A DNA stretch of 64,000 bases. Source: Pararhizobium_B sp963760965 (GTDB lineage: Bacteria; Pseudomonadota; Alphaproteobacteria; Rhizobiales; Rhizobiaceae). Positions within the stretch are counted from its first letter, which is position 1. Each line of letters begins with the position of its first letter. This document shows positions 57,329 to 64,000 of the stretch, piece after piece. Made by a program: the position numbers and the translations under genes. A model generated the notes under the pieces. It made no database searches, was not told the origin of the DNA, and saw nothing but the letters and a program-made list of their open reading frames with translations. Location of the stretch: positions 248,001 through 312,000 of the forward strand of contig CAVXEW010000007.1 of the NCBI GenBank assembly GCA_963760965.1, given 5' to 3'.

Positions 57329-57964
57329 ATGAGCGATATGACGCTGTACGGGTTCGACGGGAGCACCTATGTGCGCACCGTCAAGATGGTGCTGGCGGCC
57401 AAGGGGGCCGAGTACGAGCAGGTGCCGGTCAACGTCCTGGAAGGCGAGCCGCACCGGCCCGAACACCTGGAGCGCCATCCCTTCGGCAAGGTTCCCGTGC
57501 TCGACCACGACGGCTTGCGGATCATCGAGACCTCGGCGATTGCCCGCTATATCGACGCCGTCCTGCCGGGTCCCTCCTTCGTGCCCGGCAACCCGAAGGA
57601 CCGCGCCCGGATGGACATGGCGCTCGGCCTGATTGACTCCTACGGCTACGGCTCCCTGATCGGGGTCGTCTCCGCTTACCATCTCTTCCCCGACCTCGTC
57701 GGCGGGGTGAGCGAGGATCAGCTGAAGGCCGGCATCGAACAGGCGCGCCTGGTGCTGCGCGAACTGATGAAGATCCGCGGCGCGGATCCCTACATCGCCG
57801 GCGACCGGCTCTCGCTCGCCGATCTCTATCTCGCACCCATCTGCTTCTATGTCGCGCTGACGCCGGAAGCCGGGAAGGTCTTCGACGTCGAAGGTTTCTC
57901 CGACTGGTGGGAGCGGATGAAGGGCGAGGAAATATTCAGGCAGACCGAACCCGACCTCGGCTAG
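57329..57964 (+). CDS. glutathione S-transferase family protein
   Basis: 211 residues from ATG 57329 (RBS AGGGAGAGAACG). Thioredoxin-like N-terminal domain: TLYGFDGSTYVRTVKMVLA, FGKVPVLDHDGLRIIETSAI with the ESx-type ETSAI glutathione contact; all-helical C-terminal domain. It lies 32 bp after gltB and 77 bp before gltD and so sits inside the glt gene group. Substrate unknown; the placement may be conserved in relatives. No frameshift, in contrast to both neighbours. Confidence 0.9.
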   Translation: MSDMTLYGFDGSTYVRTVKMVLAAKGAEYEQVPVNVLEGEPHRPEHLERHPFGKVPVLDHDGLRIIETSAIARYIDAVLPGPSFVPGNPKDRARMDMALGLIDSYGYGSLIGVVSAYHLFPDLVGGVSEDQLKAGIEQARLVLRELMKIRGADPYIAGDRLSLADLYLAPICFYVALTPEAGKVFDVEGFSDWWERMKGEEIFRQTEPDLG

Positions 57965-58041
57965 GTCGGCTCAGGTCCGATGGTCACCACTTTCGGCCGC
58001 CGCGCGCACCGCGCCGGCGGCCCGACGACGCAAGGCAGAAC

Positions 58042-59497
<1,456 letters not shown>

Positions 59498-59507
59498 CGG
59501 CGGCCTT

Positions 59508-59532
59508 GCCCGCGCGCAATCGGCGCGCGGGC
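59508..59532 (+). terminator. GC-rich hairpin after gltD
   Basis: GCCCGCGCGC (59508-59517) pairs with GCGCGCGGGC (59523-59532) around AATCG, 10 bp after the gltD stop. No T-run; possible transcript end. Confidence 0.5.
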
Positions 59533-59555
59533 GCCCCCCGGCCCCTGGCGGCGGC

Positions 59556-59673
59556 CTGGTGGTGCGATCCCGACGGATGGTACCATCTGTCGGGATCGCA
59601 CCACCAGATCAATGGCTCGTGGGCTGACTATTCCAAACGGACGGGTACCGTCCGTTTGGGTCAGGACCACTAG
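59556..59673 (-). repeat. dispersed palindromic intergenic repeat, copy C, with an extra 52-bp palindrome
   Basis: Minus-strand orientation: CTAG (59673-59670; its TAG is the stop of the TadG-like gene), then palindrome CCAAACGGACGG-GTA-CCGTCCGTTTGG (59634-59660), then AATAGTCAGCCCACGAGCCATT, then a near-perfect 52-bp palindrome (59556-59607, 26-bp arms, no loop, one mismatch). It corresponds to copies A and B with a larger second palindrome, i.e. a mosaic element. Confidence 0.8.
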
Positions 59674-61460
59674 CGATAGAGCCGCAGCTTCGAGATCTTG
59701 GCACCGATCTGGCCAAAGGCATTCTGCAGATCGGAACCGTTGTTCTTCGCGTCGAAGTACAGCTTGCCTCCGGTCGTCACGTCCTCGGAAGCGCAGTTCT
59801 CCAGCATTCCCTTGATGCCGCTGTCGTCGTTCGACACGTCGAAGGCGATGGTAAACACCTTGACGCCCTTGTCCTTCGCCGTCTGGCAGACCTGCAGCAG
59901 GTGGGTGTCCATGGCGTCGGTGAAGCTCTTGGCCCCGGGCGCCCCGTCATAGACGTGGCCGGCGGCCGCATAGCCGTAGGCGGCGTAGGTCGACTGGTTG
60001 ATGTTGTTCATCAGCGAGTAGGTGTTGGCGCCGTCGGTCATGACGACCAGTGCCTTGATGTTCCCCTCCTGCCCGAACGGCCGGTCGTCGTTGAACGGCG
60101 CGCCCGGCGTGAGCGTGTGCAGGCCCCAGGCGATGCCTTCGGGAATGTCGGTGTTGCCGCCGGCCTGGAGACTGTCGATCGCGGCCTTGATGTCGGACTC
60201 CTTCGTGGACATGGGCAGGATCGGCTTGGTCGTGCAGGATTCGTTCGGCGAACCGGAATAGGACGGCCGGCCGCTGTATTTCGTCATGTTCTGCTCGCGC
60301 TGGAGGTCGGTCGGCTTCGTCTGCTGGCCCCCGGACCCGCCCCAGCCGCCACCCCAGCCGCCACCCCAGCCGCCGCCACCCCAGCCGCCGCCGCCCCAGC
60401 CCGCCTTGCGGACCTTGGCGCGACGCGGACCCAGGGGCGCCGCGGACGCGGTCGAGACGTCGTCGCTCAGATAGCTGTTGTAGTAGCCGTAGCCGTTGAG
60501 ACTGGAATCGGGCTCGTCGGGAGCGAACATCGGGACGAACAGCGTGTCCGGCACGCTCGGGTCGGCGGCAGCGTCGTTGACGTTGTAGGGATACGGCCGC
60601 GCCTCGACACAGCCGCCCCAGGCGACGTTCATCTTGTTGTAGAGCCAGAAGCGCGTCAGCTTCTGCCCGTTCAGTTCCCAGGATCCGTCGCCCTTCTCGG
60701 TCGCGCCGGGAAGCGTGCTCCAGTCGAAATTCTCGTGGTGGTACTTGGCCACGCCGTTGGTGTCCATCCACCCCGCGCTCTTGTTGTCCGGCCCGACATT
60801 CACCGAAGCGGCGAACGGGACGATCGACATCTGCACGGGCGTATCTCCCGTGCCCGGCGTGGCGGCCGCGGTGAACATGTTGTCGACGAGCTGTTTCGCG
60901 GCGGTCTTCAACCCGGCGATCTTGCTTCCGGCCATCGAACCGGAATTGTCGAGCACCAGCGCGACCTCGACGGTCGACGCGGAAAGGCTCACCTCGCTCT
61001 GGCGGCCTACGGCCAGCGTCGGCTGGGCGTCGCCGAGGGCCGACCAGAGGAACGGCATGAATATCGGCTTGTAGCCGACGTTCGCCGTCACCTGGACGAC
61101 TTTCGTGCCGCCGCTGCCCTGAACCCCGAGATACTTGAAGTCAGGCGTCCCCTGTCCGGAAGCCTGACCGAGATCGGATGCGAACAGCTGGCCGGCCCGT
61201 TCCTGGATCGTCGCTGCCGACTCGCCCTTCATGTAGAGCTTCGCCGCCTCGAAGGCCGCGGCGTCCAGGCTTTCGGATACCCGGCCCTTCAGGTTCAGCA
61301 TGTTCGTGTAGTCGATTGCAAGGCCCGCGACCCCGATCACCGGCACCATCAGGATCGCCGCCATCATGGCGAAGTTTCCCTTCCGGTCCCGCCCGAGCCC
61401 GCGCAGGGCCCGTAAAGGCATTTCAGTGACGCTTTCTGCTGGCTTCCGATGGAAATTCAT
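59670..61460 (-). CDS. TadG-like pilus-assembly/vWA-domain membrane protein
   Basis: 596 residues from ATG 61460 (MNFHRKPAESVTEM). N-terminal TadE/G-type segment RDRKGNFAMMAAILMVP VIGVAGLAIDYTNML (hydrophobic, about 30-50) then DAAAFEAAKLY, and a von Willebrand A domain with MIDAS DNSGS (171-175), later TDGANTYSL. Between them, at about 354-378, a run of W/G repeats (GWGGGGWGGGGW...) forms an unusual flexible linker. The protein probably lies in the periplasm, anchored by the N-terminus. No other tad/cpa genes are nearby. The stop TAG coincides with repeat copy C. Confidence 0.85.
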   Translation of the reverse strand: MNFHRKPAESVTEMPLRALRGLGRDRKGNFAMMAAILMVPVIGVAGLAIDYTNMLNLKGRVSESLDAAAFEAAKLYMKGESAATIQERAGQLFASDLGQASGQGTPDFKYLGVQGSGGTKVVQVTANVGYKPIFMPFLWSALGDAQPTLAVGRQSEVSLSASTVEVALVLDNSGSMAGSKIAGLKTAAKQLVDNMFTAAATPGTGDTPVQMSIVPFAASVNVGPDNKSAGWMDTNGVAKYHHENFDWSTLPGATEKGDGSWELNGQKLTRFWLYNKMNVAWGGCVEARPYPYNVNDAAADPSVPDTLFVPMFAPDEPDSSLNGYGYYNSYLSDDVSTASAAPLGPRRAKVRKAGWGGGGWGGGGWGGGWGGGWGGSGGQQTKPTDLQREQNMTKYSGRPSYSGSPNESCTTKPILPMSTKESDIKAAIDSLQAGGNTDIPEGIAWGLHTLTPGAPFNDDRPFGQEGNIKALVVMTDGANTYSLMNNINQSTYAAYGYAAAGHVYDGAPGAKSFTDAMDTHLLQVCQTAKDKGVKVFTIAFDVSNDDSGIKGMLENCASEDVTTGGKLYFDAKNNGSDLQNAFGQIGAKISKLRLYR

Positions 61461-62088
61461 CTTCCCGTTCCCCGTTTCCTTTGCCTCAAGCCGCGCTGGA
61501 CCATTCATTGGCAGCTCGGTACCTCGCGCAAGGCGATCGGAGCAGCTCGGAGGCTGCCGATGGGGAGGCATCGTAGCCTACGGATCTGCAGATTTCGTAA
61601 AGCCGGTCGGTCGAAGGGTCGCTCGCGTCTTAACATTTCGTTCAGACCCCGAAGCAAGAAAGCGCCCGGGGAAATCCACGAGAAAGCGACCCGAAGCGAA
61701 GGGTCTGTCCGGTCGGGAAACTTGCTTCCACGGCGCCATCATCGACGGGCCGGAGGCGCCCGGATGATCCCGGCCCTGCTCCGACTTATTCCCGGAATTT
61801 CGGTCGGCCCGCGACCGGTCGGAACGGAAATGCCCGGACAAATCCGGCGGGAGACGCGCCTTTCGCAACTTCCTGACGGTCGCTGTGCTGTTTGTAACAG
61901 TTGGTCCAAGCAAGCACTAATACTATAGGTGCACGCTTCCTCCCCACAAATGGAAGACGCGTCTGCAGCGCTGCCGCGCTGCATGGCAATGGCAGCATGC
62001 GAGCATGTCCGGCAACCTTCCGGACGCACTGCCGGTCGTCATGGCGTGCGACGGAACAACCTCCTCGACAAGAGGGCAGGAGGAATTC
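61461..62088. other. upstream region of the chaperone-effector cluster
   Basis: About 630 bp between divergent genes. Contains a small palindrome CTGTT-tgt-AACAG (61888-61900) 20 bp upstream of a TACTAT -10 hexamer (61921-61926), the likely promoter/operator of the downstream cluster, with a leader of about 160 bases. I found no tts box or hrp box. Confidence 0.45.
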
Positions 62089-62550
62089 ATGTCGTGTCAC
62101 GGCGTCGATATCGATGCTATATACCGAAGCCTGTGCGTCGAGCCCCACCTCGGCAGCGTCAAACGTCGCGACGACGCCCTGGCCGTTTTCATCGGCAGCA
62201 CCCCCCTCTTCGTCACCGCCGACACCGAACATTGCCGGCTGGCGATCTGGACAAATGTCGCCGGGCTGTCGGAAATCGGCGGGCTCCGCGCAGCGAATGC
62301 GGCGATCGCATACAACAGCACCCACTATCACGAGACGGGGATGACCGCCGCCGTCTCGGTGCAACTTCAGCAGGTCCTGCTCGGATGCAGCAAGGACGCC
62401 CGGTCGATCCGCATACCCGAGATCGCCGAGGTGCTCCTCGAAGTGGAGAGGCAACGCCGCGTCGTGCAAACCTACCTTGCCGAGGCCCCGCTCGACCCTG
62501 AGTCCGCGCAGGAGCAGCCCGCGTCGGAAGACTACATGGTGCGCGTGTGA
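62089..62550 (+). CDS. small acidic protein, candidate secretion chaperone
   Basis: 153 residues from ATG 62089, with an excellent ribosome site (AGGAGGAATTC). The N-terminal half (DDALAVFIGSTPLFVTADTE, then CRLAIWTNVAGLSE) alternates like an alpha/beta fold, and a long helix with EVLLEVERQRRVVQTYL follows, then an acidic tail. No signal peptide, pI low. I recognise no family. Its size, acidity and coupling (TGATG) with a CesT-like gene and a secreted-looking protein suggest a type III secretion chaperone or a partner of one; that is an inference. Confidence 0.6.
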   Translation: MSCHGVDIDAIYRSLCVEPHLGSVKRRDDALAVFIGSTPLFVTADTEHCRLAIWTNVAGLSEIGGLRAANAAIAYNSTHYHETGMTAAVSVQLQQVLLGCSKDARSIRIPEIAEVLLEVERQRRVVQTYLAEAPLDPESAQEQPASEDYMVRV

Positions 62551-63011
62551 TGGCCGGCATCATTCAACTCGGTGAACAGTCCGGCACGAACCAGCCGCTG
62601 GAAGAATTCTGCGGGCTGGTCAACGGATATCTCGCAGCGCGCGGCGAGGAGTTCGAACCGGTGGACCAGGCCGGCTGCTTCGTCGATGTCGGGGACGAGA
62701 TGATTCAGCTCCTCCTCGAACCTCGCCGGCGCGAGGCAACGATGGCCGCCGCACTTCTTCCGGGCGTCGGCGACAGCAGATACCTCGTTCCGGAAATCAT
62801 ATGTGATTTCAACGCGATAAATTTGTTCCAGGGCGGCTGCTGCCTCCTGGTCGAAGAGGAGTTCTCCGGGCTCTACATCAGTCGGCAATTTTCGCTACGC
62901 GATCTGGCGGCTTCCGGCCTCGGCGCCGGACTGGAAGATTTCGCCCGGAGGATGGGAGAATGGCGCCAGTGGTACCGGAGGGCGGCCGAACCGTTCTGGC
63001 CATCATTGTAA
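62550..63011 (+). CDS. CesT-like type III secretion chaperone candidate
   Basis: 153 residues; ATG 62550 overlaps the previous stop (TGATG), GTG 62547 is an alternative. The pattern fits the Tir-chaperone/CesT fold: an N-terminal helix LEEFCGLVNGYLAARGEEF, beta strands CFVDVGDEMIQLLLEP, central helix/strand ICDFNAINLFQGGCCLLVEEE then SGLYISRQFSLRDLAASG, and a C-terminal helix FARRMGEWRQWYRRA. Such dimeric chaperones keep effectors unfolded for injection. Low identity; family assignment is by pattern only. Confidence 0.55.
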   Translation: MAGIIQLGEQSGTNQPLEEFCGLVNGYLAARGEEFEPVDQAGCFVDVGDEMIQLLLEPRRREATMAAALLPGVGDSRYLVPEIICDFNAINLFQGGCCLLVEEEFSGLYISRQFSLRDLAASGLGAGLEDFARRMGEWRQWYRRAAEPFWPSL

Positions 63012-63071
63012 GTGTATGTGTTATATTGAGTATTTTTTTAATCAAAATATCATATTAAAGGGGAATTTATC
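63012..63071 (+). promoter_or_regulatory. AT-rich promoter island
   Basis: About 60 bp that are roughly three-quarters A+T, between the CesT-like gene and the following gene. Holds TATATT, a run of seven T, and TTGAGT-N16-TATCAT as a possible promoter. RBS AAAGGGGAAT precedes the ATG at 63072. Such islands suit xenogeneic-silencer binding in GC-rich genomes. Confidence 0.55.
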
Positions 63072-64000
63072 ATGGGAGATAGAATTGGTTCGCTCGGAAA
63101 GGAAATAAATCACAGTTCTTTTACGAGCACGACGCCCATCACGTCTCAATCGAACCTGTCCAAAGCCACACTGCCGCCTGACTATTATTCTCATATCACG
63201 CAAAAGCCGGGACAGGGAAGCAACTGCTCAGCCCTCCGGACCATGGCAGAAGTCGACAAATTACTCGCCGACATCCCGAGCCTGAAACCCGTCCTCGTCG
63301 AGCTGCGGAAAGACCACCGCGACGAGGCGATCAGCGCCTACTTCGCCCAGGCCGGATCGACGGACTCCCCCGAAGTGAAGGACGCCAAAGACTTCTGCAA
63401 GATATACGAAGATACCTCGCCCAGCGCGGACCCGCAAATGCGGAAAAGTATGCTCAAGAGGCTGACCCGGGCCTATCGCGAGGCCTATAACGAGAACGCA
63501 TCCGCCGAAGACAAAGCCCTGGACAAAGCCTCCAGGGCCTACACGGAGGGCGACTACGCGCCGATGATCAGATTGCTGATCGAGGCGGGCTACACACCGG
63601 ACAGCCTGAAGCACTGGTCCCACTCCCATTCGTCGGAAAGCGAGTCCCCGGATTACCGTCGCAACCCTGCCGTCAGTTCCAAGTCTGTCAGCCGCAGCCA
63701 CGCGGATGCCCCGACGAGTACAAACCTCAAGGGGGCGCGAGATCCGGAGTCCACACCGGAGCACGATGCCGTCGGAATGCTCTGGTCTTTCACGGAGTTG
63801 CTGCCGCCGGATGTACGGGACGAATTTCGCGGGAAGCTGAAAGAGGGCAAGCAGGAGGCGGTCTCCGCGCTGAAACTGGCGAGCAAGGCCATCCGAGATG
63901 ACGAGAAAAACGCCGGAAAGCTGTCCGACAAGGTGCGGGTGCGCCGGAAGGAAATTCATCTGTGCCAGCGGGCCTTCGAATTGATCAAGGACGAGCTCGC
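63072..64000 (+). CDS. candidate type III secreted effector (3' end outside window)
   Basis: Open from ATG 63072 to the end of the window, at least 309 residues. The N-terminus is polar and Ser/Thr-rich (MGDRIGSLGKEINHSSFTST), without signal peptide or membrane segments, as in type III secreted proteins. The middle holds alpha-helical charged stretches (LRKDHRDEAISAYFAQAG, MLKRLTRAYREAYNENASAE) and a Ser-rich low-complexity part (SHSHSSESESPDYR). No known domain recognised. It follows the CesT-like chaperone gene in the same direction, typical of chaperone-effector pairs. The function is unknown; 'effector' is an inference from position and composition. Confidence 0.5.
   Translation, partial: MGDRIGSLGKEINHSSFTSTTPITSQSNLSKATLPPDYYSHITQKPGQGSNCSALRTMAEVDKLLADIPSLKPVLVELRKDHRDEAISAYFAQAGSTDSPEVKDAKDFCKIYEDTSPSADPQMRKSMLKRLTRAYREAYNENASAEDKALDKASRAYTEGDYAPMIRLLIEAGYTPDSLKHWSHSHSSESESPDYRRNPAVSSKSVSRSHADAPTSTNLKGARDPESTPEHDAVGMLWSFTELLPPDVRDEFRGKLKEGKQEAVSALKLASKAIRDDEKNAGKLSDKVRVRRKEIHLCQRAFELIKDEL

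Noticed and set aside
61461..62088. tts box or hrp box in front of the chaperone-like genes.
   Set aside because: Neither the rhizobial tts consensus nor GGAACC-N-CCAC was found by eye.
63261..63959. Long open frame (232 codons) on the minus strand, opposite the candidate effector.
   Set aside because: The plus-strand frame 63072-64000 has a ribosome site, a start after the chaperone genes and better composition; the minus-strand one is a GC-skew shadow without domain.

Overview
The window is a GC-rich (about two-thirds G+C by eye), densely coded piece of an alphaproteobacterial chromosome, almost certainly from the order Hyphomicrobiales (Rhizobiales; Brucella/Mesorhizobium/Rhizobium-like). 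The evidence is the set of lineage-typical genes and neighbourhoods: an Omp10-type lipoprotein next to hemH, cpdR divergent from an N-formylglutamate amidohydrolase followed by hisN, a GapR-type DUF2312 gene, DUF1036/DUF1244/DUF882 genes, an alpha-r8 (MmgR) small RNA, and a ROSE-type thermometer in front of an hsp20 gene. I see no insertion sequence, integrase, CRISPR array or rRNA operon. One tRNA gene (Val, GAC) is present. Finer taxonomy cannot be read from the sequence.

Layout. 0-8 kb: end of a fatty acid desaturase, a PhnD-like protein, an inner-membrane MotA/TolQ-like plus OmpA-like pair, suhB, efp, a Sel1-repeat protein, thiE and a TauE/SafE exporter. 8-19 kb: acyl-CoA ligase, ArsR regulator, two divergent DUF465 genes, purEK, the zinc-free L36 gene (ykgO), a TPR protein, an alpha/beta hydrolase, pyk (frameshifted), DUF1036, N-formylglutamate amidohydrolase, DUF1244, gapR and a SleB-like cell-wall hydrolase (frameshifted). 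19.5-23 kb: an ECF nickel/cobalt transporter operon ending in nikR, with a NikR-box upstream. 23-41 kb: DUF882 peptidase, sigma54 response regulator, pepF, pabB, DUF3445, homospermidine synthase, omp10, hemH, SPFH/NfeD pair, beta-barrel protein, galU, MltB and an SGNH hydrolase. 41-52 kb: small stress-like genes, a PQQ dehydrogenase with an N-terminal heme domain, tRNA-Val, cpdR, the MmgR sRNA, hisN, a lysophospholipase, a ClC transporter, hsp20 and ltaE. 52.5-59.5 kb: gltB - GST - gltD, with many one-base indels in gltB and one in gltD. 59.7-61.5 kb: a TadG-like vWA protein. 62-64 kb: an accessory-looking cluster of two small acidic proteins and a long serine/charged protein running off the end, resembling a type III secretion chaperone/effector unit.

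Most of the window is ordinary housekeeping. Points that deserve attention: (i) the candidate chaperone-effector cluster at the right edge and its AT-rich promoter island; (ii) a NikR that keeps the DNA-contact residues and faces a near-canonical NikR box but lacks two of the four nickel ligands; (iii) a dispersed palindromic repeat, three copies, each starting exactly at the TAG stop codon of the neighbouring gene; (iv) clustered single-base indels confined to gltB, gltD, pyk and the sleB-like gene, two of them at GANTC (CcrM) sites; (v) a PQQ dehydrogenase with reversed domain order and a D-x-D signature associated with lanthanide use; (vi) several RNA elements (MmgR, ROSE plus sigma32 promoter, leader hairpin of ykgO, two further candidate sRNAs).
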